Shown here: positions 24,896 through 32,570 of the stretch, piece after piece
How positions within the stretch are numbered: the stretch's first letter is position 1
How the letters are laid out: each line of letters opens with the position of its first letter
From: Clostridia bacterium
GTDB taxonomy: Bacteria > Bacillota > Clostridia > Christensenellales > Aristaeellaceae
Direction of reading: 5' to 3'
Assembly (NCBI GenBank): GCA_017431005.1
Contig: JAFRLY010000039.1
Location: 1-32,880 of the forward strand
DNA length: 32,880 bases
Program-made: the position numbers and the translations under genes
The notes under the pieces: model-generated
The model's database searches: none
The model's input: the letters and a program-made list of their open reading frames with translations, nothing else
What the model was told of the DNA's origin: nothing

Positions 24896-26418
24896 AAATT
24901 GCAGTAATCGGAGCAAATGGCAAAGCGGGCAGGCTGATCGCTTTTGAAGCCTGGAAACGCGGACACGAAGTGACCGGTATTCTGCGGGATGCGGATAAGG
25001 CTCCCGGTGTGCGCTATCCTCTGCTGGAAAAGGATCTCTTTGATCTGACCACGGATGATCTTCGGGAATACGACGTCGTCATCAGCGCATTCGGACTGCC
25101 GTTCGGCGGCGATCATCCCGCTGATGCCTATCAGCAGGCTTACGCGCATCTGGCTGAAATCTTCAGTCATCTGCCGGACACCCGGCTGCTGGCGGTCGGC
25201 GGCGCCGGATGCCTGTATACGGATGAAACGCATGAAAAAAGGCTGGTCGACACATTCCCTGAAAACAGCCGTAAGGATCCTGCCGACATGTTCGGAGCTT
25301 ACAGGCTGCTGCAGGAGAGCGGTATCAACTGTACATGGTTCTCCCCTGCCGTCATCTTTGATCCCCGCGGAAAGCGCACGGGTGAATATATAACCGGACC
25401 GGATGAAGTGGTTAAGAACAGCAGCGGGGAAAGCTATATCAGCTACGAGGATTACGCATGCGCAATGGTGGATGAGGCCGAAAACGGAAAATATATCCGC
25501 CGTCTCTTCTCCGCAGCCAGCGACAGCAGGCCGGTGCGCAAAGAGAAGCCATACCTGGGGCTGCGGCCCGTCAGGCCTGAGTTTGAGGGGCTGAGCCAGT
25601 ACCGGGAACCCTTTAACTATGAACTGGCCGGAACGCTTCAGCGTCTGGTTCTGGATGACGGACGCCGGTTTGCCGCGGAGTTTCTGGACGGACATACGCT
25701 CCGCTGGACCGAACTCGGTCAAAGCGGCACGGTGGAGCATTATGACTGCGCGAAAGGCGGAGAAGACGTATACTTTGTCAACTTTGAGTTTGCCGGCCGG
25801 AAGCCCCGCACAAACATCACCCTGGTGCTGGATACCGGAGACAGGCTGGTGACTATGGTGGAAACCGTCGTTGGCTACCATCCGAAATTCCCTTATATGG
25901 TGGACAGTCAGTTCACGTTCGGAGCTCTGGAGGTGCCGGGTTATCCTCTTCCTGAGCGGAGGCACAAGTACACCGCGGATCTTCTGGGCAAGCGGATTCA
26001 CTGGCACTACGGACCGGACATGGAAATCATACACGTATACTACGCGACGGATTATATACGCGTGACAATGCCCGAAAAGACCGGCTGGGGCGACCGTGAC
26101 CGGAAATCCTGGGACGAACTGGTGGAGCGGGAACCCTATGACGAGCCCGCGCATTATATCAAAATCAAGCCCGGTCTGTATCTGGTCAGCTGTCAGGAGA
26201 AGAACATGGCATGCCGCGGCTGGACAGGCAACTCTCTGCTGTTCCTGATTGACACACGGCGTGTGCATGACGTGGGACGTTCCTTCGGCCATGCGGGATC
26301 TGAAACAGGAAAAATTCATCCGGAAAACTATATCTTCGGCGCTTTCGGTGAATTTGTTCCCAGCGACGGCGTGCTGGAATCGCAGCCCAATCTGTACAAA
26401 GCCAGGCAGGTCTGGTAA
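24892..26418 (+). CDS. Rossmann (NAD(P)H-binding) - MoaF-like fusion protein, copy 2
   Basis: A 508-residue paralogue of the preceding protein along its whole length: GANGKAG (7-13) as nucleotide-binding loop, LLAVGGAGCL, GIN-CTWFSPA, a MoaF-N half with VYFVNFEFAG and RTNITLVLD, and a MoaF-C half with DLLGKRIHWHYG, GLYLVSC and ENYIFGAFGEF. Conservation is strongest in the MoaF-like half (for example KRIHWHYGP and HDVGRSFGH are shared). The two genes overlap by 4 bp, which favours equimolar expression and possibly a heterodimer. They diverge enough to be an old duplication. Neither has a signal peptide. Confidence 0.78.
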   Translation: MKIAVIGANGKAGRLIAFEAWKRGHEVTGILRDADKAPGVRYPLLEKDLFDLTTDDLREYDVVISAFGLPFGGDHPADAYQQAYAHLAEIFSHLPDTRLLAVGGAGCLYTDETHEKRLVDTFPENSRKDPADMFGAYRLLQESGINCTWFSPAVIFDPRGKRTGEYITGPDEVVKNSSGESYISYEDYACAMVDEAENGKYIRRLFSAASDSRPVRKEKPYLGLRPVRPEFEGLSQYREPFNYELAGTLQRLVLDDGRRFAAEFLDGHTLRWTELGQSGTVEHYDCAKGGEDVYFVNFEFAGRKPRTNITLVLDTGDRLVTMVETVVGYHPKFPYMVDSQFTFGALEVPGYPLPERRHKYTADLLGKRIHWHYGPDMEIIHVYYATDYIRVTMPEKTGWGDRDRKSWDELVEREPYDEPAHYIKIKPGLYLVSCQEKNMACRGWTGNSLLFLIDTRRVHDVGRSFGHAGSETGKIHPENYIFGAFGEFVPSDGVLESQPNLYKARQVW

Positions 26419-26457
26419 CAGATAATTACAGAGTCGTTTTTCAAGGAGGATTACTTC

Positions 26458-26682
26458 TTGCGTTTATTGGCCATCGCGGTTCTCTTATTGTCTTTATTAT
26501 TTTCATGCGCTCCCTCGTATACATCAGCAGAAACCGCCGCTGAAATACAGAAATACGCGGCGGAAGCCGCAGATTCCCTCACAGACACCGGAGCTTCTTC
26601 CAGCCCGGATATCCAATACCTTCTCCTTCTGCAGGATTTCCGCATGTCGACGGCAAACTGCTGGTGGATCCGCAGAAAATGA
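26458..26682 (+). CDS. Doubtful small lipoprotein-like reading frame
   Basis: A TTG start at 26458 lies 8 bp after a strong AAGGAGG (26443-26449). The 74-residue frame begins with a hydrophobic stretch ending LLFSC, which resembles a lipobox, followed by an Ala/Glu-rich segment. Against it: the last 25 residues run through DNA whose other frame is PAP2-like, and the start region uses TTA/TTG codons rare in neighbouring genes. It may be the surviving 5' end of a lost gene. Confidence 0.25.
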   Translation: MRLLAIAVLLLSLLFSCAPSYTSAETAAEIQKYAAEAADSLTDTGASSSPDIQYLLLLQDFRMSTANCWWIRRK

Positions 26683-26993
26683 TGAATGACGGATACGGGG
26701 ATACCGCGTTTCTGATCGCCTTTTGTGCCGGACGCTGGATCGAACGCAGATGGATCAGGTTCCGGCCCGCCGGCATCAATGCGGCTGGAATCCTTCTGTG
26801 CGCAGCCGGCATGGTGATTTTTGTTCTGCTGAACAACAATATCGGCAAGCCGCTCGACAATATGCTGGGCAGCCACTGGGGGCATTTTGCCAGAAGGATG
26901 ATCACAATCCTCTACTATACGGCGCTGTATCCGCTGATTATCAAAAGGGTTATGAATCGGGTCAGCCCTCAGAACGGCAAGCCGGAGGCTTAA
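26544..26993 (+). pseudogene. C-terminal remnant of a PAP2-like membrane phosphatase
   Basis: The frame that contains ATG 26664 is open from 26544 and encodes GFPHVDGKLLVDPQKMMN, GDTAFLIAFCAGRWIERRWIRF, two membrane helices (one with ILLCAAGMVIFVLL) and ends LIIKRVMNRVSPQNG. This resembles the C-terminal membrane region of PAP2 phosphatases such as the one at 7953-8864 (compare LGMLIGMIAAIHFEEKFVNF). No KX6RP, PSGH or SRX5HX3D motif is present upstream in any frame, and an in-frame TGA stands at 26541. The catalytic half therefore seems deleted. An alternative is a small independent membrane protein starting at 26664. Confidence 0.5.
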
Positions 26994-27033
26994 TGGATTA
27001 CCGGCGGATCAGGTTTTGAACAGGAGGCCCGCA

Positions 27034-27453
27034 ATGACAGAAGACAGAAAAGCCGCCGCCCGGCGTGAGGACTGGAAAACGGAGCCCATGCCTGAACAGC
27101 ACGCCTCATTCGTACTTGACAGGTCTTTCAGCGGCGGGGAAATGGATGCGCTCCGCCGCGGCAATATCCCGCAGGCTATGGAGGATAAATGGTTCTGGTA
27201 TATGGAGGGTTCAACCCTCTGGGCGCACCGCAGCTGGACAGGCTGCTGTATCTACCGGATTGATTTTAAGGACGACAATCATCATCTCGTAACGGTCAAC
27301 CGCGATCCGGAGCAATACGGGTGCACAAGCATCAGGGAAGACGTCGAAGCTTTAAACAAGCTTCTGGACTGGTGGACTCAGGCTCCTTATGATCCCTGTC
27401 ATGAATGGCTTTCCGAAACATATGATGCATTGAAGAAAGCAGGCAGGATTTAA
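27034..27453 (+). CDS. Conserved hypothetical protein
   Basis: A 139-residue soluble protein without a named domain that I can assign. Recognisable conserved-looking blocks are FSGGEMDALRRGNIPQAMED, KWFWYMEGSTLWAHRSWTG, CIYRIDF, VTVNRDPEQY and a C-terminal LLDWWTQAPYDPCHEWL. The richness in Trp, Tyr and His suggests a compact ligand-binding or protein-binding fold. I recall similar proteins in gut Bacillota but no function. ATG 27034 follows CAGGAGG (27021-27027) with 6 bp spacing. It begins 40 bp after the PAP2 remnant and may once have been co-transcribed with that gene. Confidence 0.75.
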   Translation: MTEDRKAAARREDWKTEPMPEQHASFVLDRSFSGGEMDALRRGNIPQAMEDKWFWYMEGSTLWAHRSWTGCCIYRIDFKDDNHHLVTVNRDPEQYGCTSIREDVEALNKLLDWWTQAPYDPCHEWLSETYDALKKAGRI

Positions 27454-27626
27454 TCTGTTCCGGTCCCGCGGGCAGATAACAAAACAAAAACATAACTCCT
27501 CTGAATTTTTGAAAAAAGTTTTTTTAATCCGCTGCCACCCCTGCAGGAATCAGCGTAACAAATTGTGTAAATGAAATCAGCGCCTGCAAACAGGCAGCGC
27601 AGTTTTGAGAGGAGAGGTAACCCGCT

Positions 27627-28025
27627 ATGAAGAAAAAAATGTTTATCCTGGTCCTGGCTCTGGTGATCGCCGCTGTCGCAATCGTATGCACATCCTGTGC
27701 GAAGAAGGAAGAAACGTTCGAAAAAGGCAAAGTCAGCTACACGATTGTTAACAACACCGGTAAGAATGTGACTGCGATCACCCTGTCCGATATGAGAAGC
27801 GAGAACAAAATGGAATCAATACCGGACGGCGGCCTGGCTGACGGCGAATCCGTCGGTATTGAGTTACCGGCCATGCTGGAGAAGAATGCGCCTGACGTGC
27901 TGTTCAGCTTCACGGTGGAAGGCGGCAATAACCTGTCCGTGCATATCAGTCAGAAGAGCGGCACCATTACGATGCTGACCGGTAACGATGGCCTCACAAC
28001 CCGGATTTCAGAGCCCGGAAAGTAA
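27627..28025 (+). CDS. Small secreted lipoprotein of unknown function
   Basis: A 132-residue protein with a basic start (MKKKM), a hydrophobic signal region and a lipobox ending in TSC, so Cys25 is the probable lipidation site after signal peptidase II cleavage. The mature part of about 108 residues is beta-rich (VSYTIVNNTGKNVTAITLSD) and suggests an Ig-like or small beta-sandwich fold exposed on the outer membrane surface. The function is unknown. GAGAGGAGAGG lies upstream of ATG 27627. A small hairpin (27582-27595) sits in the leader, and a very strong terminator closes the gene, so it is monocistronic. Confidence 0.82.
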   Translation: MKKKMFILVLALVIAAVAIVCTSCAKKEETFEKGKVSYTIVNNTGKNVTAITLSDMRSENKMESIPDGGLADGESVGIELPAMLEKNAPDVLFSFTVEGGNNLSVHISQKSGTITMLTGNDGLTTRISEPGK

Positions 28026-28037
28026 ATCTTACAGAAC

Positions 28038-28074
28038 AAAAAGCATTGCAGCGATATCACTGCAATGCTTTTTT
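28038..28074 (+). terminator. Strong Rho-independent terminator of the lipoprotein gene
   Basis: AAAAAGCATTGCAG (28038-28051) pairs perfectly with CTGCAATGCTTTTT (28060-28073) around an 8-nt loop and ends in a T-run. The A-run on the left makes it usable in both directions. Confidence 0.92.
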
Positions 28075-28105
28075 ATTCAAGCAGTTCGGGAATGCGGCTT
28101 ATAAC

Positions 28106-28152
28106 GCCAAAGCAAAAGGAGCCATTCTGCAATGGCTCCCTTTTACTTTGGC
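28106..28152. terminator. Near-perfect 47-nt hairpin, bidirectional terminator
   Basis: GCCAAAG-c-AAAAGGAGCCATT (28106-28126) pairs with AATGGCTCC-c-TTTT-a-CTTTGGC (28131-28152) around CTGC, interrupted only by one mismatch and one bulge. On the minus strand the GGAGCCATT core is followed by TTTTG, placing it 45 bp after the stop of the DUF3267-type gene; on the plus strand it is followed by CTTTT. Confidence 0.8.
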
Positions 28153-28196
28153 ACATAGCGGATTTGAAGCGCTGTACTAACCAAAAATCGGTTGTT

Positions 28197-28652
28197 TCAT
28201 CTGTCAATATTCAAGTTGCATACTGCCAGAAAATCAAAACAACAGCCTGCCGCATTACACATTGCGATGATCACAAAAATCAATTCCACATGATCAGCAA
28301 AGCAGAAGATTATGTCTGGTATGATGGTCAAAATGAATAAAGGCGCAAGAAAAATAACCAGCCGCTTCCATCTTGAGATTTCTCCTTTTGCTATCGCCCT
28401 CAATGAAGGCAGTCCAAGTGGATCTTTGGCCCTTTCAATTCTGGCGTCTTCCATACGGAACACCTTCATAAACATGTAATGAATCAGTTCGTGCAAAGGG
28501 AGCGTGACTAAAACCGCCACGAGAATGAACAATAATCTTTGGATTATCGGAATATCCATATTCAATTTTGTCCGAAATAATACGATATGGAAAATACATA
28601 CCATTGAAATCCACAATATGGCAACTATAGGAGTATATTTGTCCTGTTTCAT
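28197..28652 (-). CDS. DUF3267-type putative zinc metalloprotease
   Basis: A 151-residue membrane protein with about four hydrophobic segments. HELIH (residues 54-58), at the end of the second helix (VAVLVTLPLHELIHYMF), is the zinc-binding HExxH of the DUF3267 putative zincin family. This family often sits in accessory regions and has no firm function. The protein ends CNLNIDR soon after the helix CNAAGCCFDFL; family members usually continue with another 20-40 residues, so the C-terminus may be truncated. Base composition is clearly AT-richer than the flanking genes, suggesting acquisition. AAAGGAA precedes ATG 28652 on the minus strand. Confidence 0.78.
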   Translation of the reverse strand: MKQDKYTPIVAILWISMVCIFHIVLFRTKLNMDIPIIQRLLFILVAVLVTLPLHELIHYMFMKVFRMEDARIERAKDPLGLPSLRAIAKGEISRWKRLVIFLAPLFILTIIPDIIFCFADHVELIFVIIAMCNAAGCCFDFLAVCNLNIDR

Positions 28653-28719
28653 GCAATTTCCTTTTGCGTTACTGCGGTCTATCGCGTTGGGGGAGCATTC
28701 GGGTTAAACTACAAATAAT

Positions 28720-28748
28720 AAGTATACTATTGCAGGCCTTGAAAAACA
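28720..28748 (-). promoter_or_regulatory. Promoter for the DUF3267-type gene
   Basis: Read on the minus strand, TTGTTT (complement at 28743-28748), a 17-bp spacer and TATACT (complement at 28720-28725) lie 67 bp before the start codon. The remainder of the 28653-28964 gap holds the GH2 terminator and nothing else I can support. Confidence 0.5.
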
Positions 28749-28840
28749 AGGCTCACGATGGAAAGCATCCCCATGCGCGGCACATCCCTGTTTCCCCTGT
28801 TTATAGGGTAAAAATGTCGGCACGGCACCTGGATTTGCGT

Positions 28841-28876
28841 AAAAAAGGGCGGCCTGTCATTTCCGACAGGCCCGCC
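28841..28876 (-). terminator. Rho-independent terminator of the GH88-GH2 unit
   Basis: On the minus strand, GGCGGGCCTGTC pairs with GACAGGCCGCC around GGAAAT with a single bulged base, and is followed by CTTTTTT. It lies 89 bp after the GH2 stop codon. Confidence 0.88.
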
Positions 28877-28964
28877 TGTTGCAGCGGATCTCAATGGATG
28901 TTCCCGGGAAACGGGCTGGCTGCGCCTGAAAGCGCTTCTCCCCGTTCCCGCTTTCCCGGAGCGG

Positions 28965-31283
28965 TTATTCCTTTGGAATCCGGGTCAGCATCCAGTTCAC
29001 TGCCTTCAGCAACGCCGGATCTCCCTTCAGCGGCCCCAGCTTCTCCAGCGGACCGTCCGGGAATCGGCCCAGCATTCCCTTTACGTCCATCTTCGCATAT
29101 TCACCCAGTTTGAACGCCAGGAAGATGGCCTTTTCCAGCACCGGTCCCGTTTCCTTCCCGGCTGCCAGCTCACTTACCAGATCCCGGACGGACCAGGATC
29201 CTTCCGGATAGTCCGCCGGTCCGGCCAGCACCTCCGGAGGCACCTCCGCCATCAGCTGCTCCCTCATCGCGTGCCGAAGCCTGACAGAAGGCAGCGTATA
29301 AATTTCAGGCTCCTTATCCACTTTTTCCAGCACCGTGGAATCCGATACCTCTCCGGCAGCGGCGGTCAGCGTATTCATTCCCTCCTGCAGGCGGACCGTG
29401 AACACAAAAACCTTCTCCCCTGTTCTGACCTCCTGCAGCTTTCCGTTCAGATACAGGGATACCATAGGCTGATTGGAATAAACCCGGATTTCCGTGGTCT
29501 CCCCGGCCCGCCGGGCGTATCTTTTCCCGCACAGATGAACCATGGGCTTTGTCGTCCAGTAGGCCTGATAGATATAATAGCTGTCCTTCTTTATCTTCCG
29601 GTCCATGGTCATCAGGCCCTTGTTGTTCCTTCCGGCAACACCCCCCTCATTCCGGGCCGCCGCGCCGAAATCGAACATGTTCCAGAGGAAGCTTCCCCAG
29701 ACCCAGGGCCGATCCTGGAATACCTTCGCCATGTGCTCATGGTACAGGGTCTGATAGTCTTCCGAATAATCCTTCACTTCCGGACGGGCGGAATGGTAGG
29801 TCAGAATTCCTTCCGCGCCGTATTCAGAAATACCGATACAGCGGTTAGGATGGTTCCGGTGATACTGATCCAGCCAGGGACCGTTATCCTCCACAGTACC
29901 GACATACCAGCCCATATAATGGTTATAGGCTTCCACGTCCGTAATATCATGGAGTCCGCAGTCTTCCGGCGTGCCCGCCACATGCGCCAGGGTCGTCAGG
30001 CGGGTAGGATCCAGTTTCTTGACCAGCTTTTCCAGAGCGCGGTGATTTTCAACCAGCTGATCGGAAAGCTTTCCGCCCAGCAGCACTTCGTTGGACAGGC
30101 CCCAGAAGCAGATACAGGGATGATGCGCGTTCTGAATAATCAGCTCCGTCATCTGTGAAATACAGTTTTCATGGGCGGCGGGATCCTCGTTCATGATGGT
30201 GATAAAGGGTATCTCCGCCCAGACCACAAAGCCCAGCTCATCGCAGGCATCATAGAAATCCTGCGAATGCTGGTAATGGGCCAGCCGGATCGCGTTCGCT
30301 CCCAGCTCCTTGATAATCCGGGCGTCCTGGTAATGCTCCTCCCGGGTCAGCGCATTTCCCTTATACAGCTGATCCTGATGCCGGCACACGCCCCGCAGGG
30401 GAAGCGCCTCTCCGTTCAGGAAGAAGCCCTGATCCGGTGTGCAGGCAAAGGAACGGATTCCCGTGCGAAGGCTTACCTCGTCCACCACCTCATTGCGGCG
30501 GATCAGCTGCGCCAGGACTGTATACAGGTTCGGATGATCCGGACTCCAGCATTTCGGACCGCAGACCTGCAGCGATACCTCCGGATGATCCGCCGGACGC
30601 AGCGCGCTGGCTGCCTCTTTCCCTTCCGGATCCAGAATCGTCCAGAGCACCGTATGGCTTTCATCCGTTCCCCGGACCCAGGCTTTCAGATCAAAGACGG
30701 CAAAGGAACCCTCCGGACGGGCCTGTACGCTGATCCCGGGTCCGCCGTGGTAATCCAGGTCAAAATGGGCAGAGGCCGCGCTGATCAGATTCACGCCCCG
30801 GTACAGACCTCCGTAGAAGGTAAAGTCCGCATGCTGCGGATAAACCCTGGTCAGGAATTCATTGCTGACGCGGATCGCCAGCAGATTCTGCCCTTCTCCG
30901 CAAAGATCCGTCACATCCGCCCGGAAGGCAGCATATCCGCCCTCGTGCTCCGCGGCTTTCCGCCCGTTCACATAAATTTCCGCCTGCTGCCCGGCAGCGG
31001 GGACTTCCACATAAACCCTTCCTCCCGGCAGCGGCTGTTCCGGTTTTTCAAAGGCATGGAAATACCAGCAGCTTCCCCGGTAATAATGCTCCGCCGGCGC
31101 TGCCTTCAGATCTCCCTGGGACCAGTCTTTGGCAGGAACATCTATATCATGGCCGTCATGCCCGTCCACGGCATTCCAGCTGTGGGGCAGGCTGACTGTT
31201 TTCCCTTCCTCCGGCATCTCGGACGGATCGGCAGATCCCCGGACAAAAACCCAGTTCTCATTCAGCGGAATCACTTTTCTCAT
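28965..31283 (-). CDS. GH2 family beta-glycosidase
   Basis: A 772-residue glycoside hydrolase family 2 enzyme (beta-galactosidase, beta-glucuronidase or relatives). In order: an N-terminal jelly-roll domain (about 1-185, starting LNENWVFVRG and including VEVPAAGQQAEIYVNG), an Ig-like domain (about 185-290) and a TIM barrel from PLRGVCRHQD. The acid/base is E399 in WGLSNE and the nucleophile is E487 in GISEYGAEG. A DUF4982-like beta domain (from VHLCGKRYARRAGE) follows, and then about 100 helical residues similar to the extra C-terminal region of some gut GH2 enzymes. No signal peptide is present, so it is intracellular. The pairing with GH88 suggests action on oligosaccharides derived from uronic-acid polymers. 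AAAGGAAG precedes ATG 31283. Confidence 0.9.
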   Translation of the reverse strand: MRKVIPLNENWVFVRGSADPSEMPEEGKTVSLPHSWNAVDGHDGHDIDVPAKDWSQGDLKAAPAEHYYRGSCWYFHAFEKPEQPLPGGRVYVEVPAAGQQAEIYVNGRKAAEHEGGYAAFRADVTDLCGEGQNLLAIRVSNEFLTRVYPQHADFTFYGGLYRGVNLISAASAHFDLDYHGGPGISVQARPEGSFAVFDLKAWVRGTDESHTVLWTILDPEGKEAASALRPADHPEVSLQVCGPKCWSPDHPNLYTVLAQLIRRNEVVDEVSLRTGIRSFACTPDQGFFLNGEALPLRGVCRHQDQLYKGNALTREEHYQDARIIKELGANAIRLAHYQHSQDFYDACDELGFVVWAEIPFITIMNEDPAAHENCISQMTELIIQNAHHPCICFWGLSNEVLLGGKLSDQLVENHRALEKLVKKLDPTRLTTLAHVAGTPEDCGLHDITDVEAYNHYMGWYVGTVEDNGPWLDQYHRNHPNRCIGISEYGAEGILTYHSARPEVKDYSEDYQTLYHEHMAKVFQDRPWVWGSFLWNMFDFGAAARNEGGVAGRNNKGLMTMDRKIKKDSYYIYQAYWTTKPMVHLCGKRYARRAGETTEIRVYSNQPMVSLYLNGKLQEVRTGEKVFVFTVRLQEGMNTLTAAAGEVSDSTVLEKVDKEPEIYTLPSVRLRHAMREQLMAEVPPEVLAGPADYPEGSWSVRDLVSELAAGKETGPVLEKAIFLAFKLGEYAKMDVKGMLGRFPDGPLEKLGPLKGDPALLKAVNWMLTRIPKE

Positions 31284-31359
31284 TTTCTTCTTCCTTTCCG
31301 GTTACTGCCCCTCTTCAGGGTTCCATGATCATGCTGCAGCATACCTGCTGTATCCCAGT

Positions 31360-32514
31360 TCATTCCCCGCGGTTGGGATACCAGAACAGCAGCTGATCTC
31401 CCCGGAGCTTGTTGACCGCCTCGATAAAATAATAGTCGCCGTAGGTCATGGTGATATGCCTGCCCGGCTCGTCATGCCATGCGGAAGTGCATTTGGTAAA
31501 AATCGCCGGATCATCCGTTTCCCAGTTGGCCGCATCCTTTTCCTGAGCCCGCAGAATCCGGACCGCTGCGTCAAAGTAGAATTTTCCTTCCAGCTCCGGC
31601 AGCACCCGGGCCAGCTCCAGCAGGCCGCAGGCCGCCACATTCCCGGCCACGTTGTCCTTCAGGTCCGGCTCCGCCGGCTGCCGGAAATCGCACCGGGGCA
31701 TCCAGTCATCCGTGATCTGGCTGATGAAATAGTTGGCGATCCGTTTCGCCGTGTCCAGGTATCTCTGTTCCCCCGTATGGATCCAGGACAGGACAAAGCC
31801 ATACAGGGCCCAGCTCTGGCCCCGGCTCCAGCTGGATCCGGATTCATAGCCCTGGCCGCCGGGATTATCCAGGAAGGCGCCGGTTTCCGCGTCGAAAATC
31901 ACGATATGGTTGCAGGAGCCGTCCGCCCGGACGAAATGCTCTATCGTGGTATCCGCGTGGCGCATGGCAATCTGGCGGAACCGGGGATCCCCGGTTTCCT
32001 CCGACGCCCAGTAAAGCAGGGGCAGGTTCATCATGCAGTCCACAATGGCCCAGCCTTCCCGTCCTTCCCCGTTCCATGCCCGGATAAATCCGTTCGGATT
32101 ATACCGGCCTGCCAGCATATTCGCCGCAAAGAGCGTCCGGTCATAGCTGTCCGCATTTTTCTCCATCGCATACCGGACACCGCTCTGGATCAGCCACATG
32201 AAGCCGACGTCATGGCTCAGGTTCTTGAAATCCCGCAGCGCTTCATCCAGCATCAGCTCCGCCCGCAGCGCTTCCTCACGGTACAGTTCCTTTCCCGTCA
32301 TGCGGTACATCTGCCACATATTGGCCGGCCAGAAACCGTTGGTCCACCAGCCGATTCTGTTTTCCTTCCATTGTTTCCCGTCCGTGGTATAAGGGATCCA
32401 GGGTGTTTCCCGGGCCTTTTCCACAGCATAGGCCATTTTGCGGTCAAGCCTGTTTACCATCTCTCCGAGCCAGGCCTGATCCTGAAACGCATTTACATTG
32501 TTGAAATTTGACAT
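31360..32514 (-). CDS. GH88 unsaturated glucuronyl hydrolase
   Basis: A 384-residue alpha/alpha-barrel enzyme. The two catalytic-pair Asp residues appear as D102 in SHDVGFMW and D159 in AIVDCMMNLPLLYWA, matching the D88/D149 pair of the Bacillus GL1 enzyme. SSWSRGQSWALYGF is the family's substrate-binding segment. The enzyme hydrates and releases the 4,5-unsaturated uronic acid left at the end of fragments produced by polysaccharide lyases (glycosaminoglycan, xanthan, gellan or ulvan type). There is no signal peptide, so it acts on imported di- or oligosaccharides. ATG 32514 has GGAGAG upstream; longer in-frame readings run into the tandem repeats and are rejected. It lies 76 bp upstream of the GH2 gene, on the same strand. 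Confidence 0.92.
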   Translation of the reverse strand: MSNFNNVNAFQDQAWLGEMVNRLDRKMAYAVEKARETPWIPYTTDGKQWKENRIGWWTNGFWPANMWQMYRMTGKELYREEALRAELMLDEALRDFKNLSHDVGFMWLIQSGVRYAMEKNADSYDRTLFAANMLAGRYNPNGFIRAWNGEGREGWAIVDCMMNLPLLYWASEETGDPRFRQIAMRHADTTIEHFVRADGSCNHIVIFDAETGAFLDNPGGQGYESGSSWSRGQSWALYGFVLSWIHTGEQRYLDTAKRIANYFISQITDDWMPRCDFRQPAEPDLKDNVAGNVAACGLLELARVLPELEGKFYFDAAVRILRAQEKDAANWETDDPAIFTKCTSAWHDEPGRHITMTYGDYYFIEAVNKLRGDQLLFWYPNRGE

Positions 32515-32528
32515 GATTTTCTCTCTCC

Positions 32529-32544
32529 TGTCCATGTCTGGACA
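32529..32544. promoter_or_regulatory. Palindrome in the GH88 leader
   Basis: TGTCCA (32529-32534) and TGGACA (32539-32544) are perfectly complementary around TGTC. The palindrome lies 15 bp upstream of the GH88 start codon and touches its ribosome binding site, so it could be an operator for a sugar-responsive repressor or a small hairpin controlling translation. Confidence 0.4.
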
Positions 32545-32570
32545 TACATTTTTCTGATTCTGGAGCCATC

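Noticed and set aside
28065-28340. 91-residue plus-strand frame
   Set aside because: It starts inside the lipoprotein terminator, crosses the second hairpin and overlaps the DUF3267-type gene on the other strand.
29271-31328. Two long plus-strand frames opposite GH2
   Set aside because: They are antisense to a complete GH2 enzyme with both catalytic Glu residues and have low-complexity translations.
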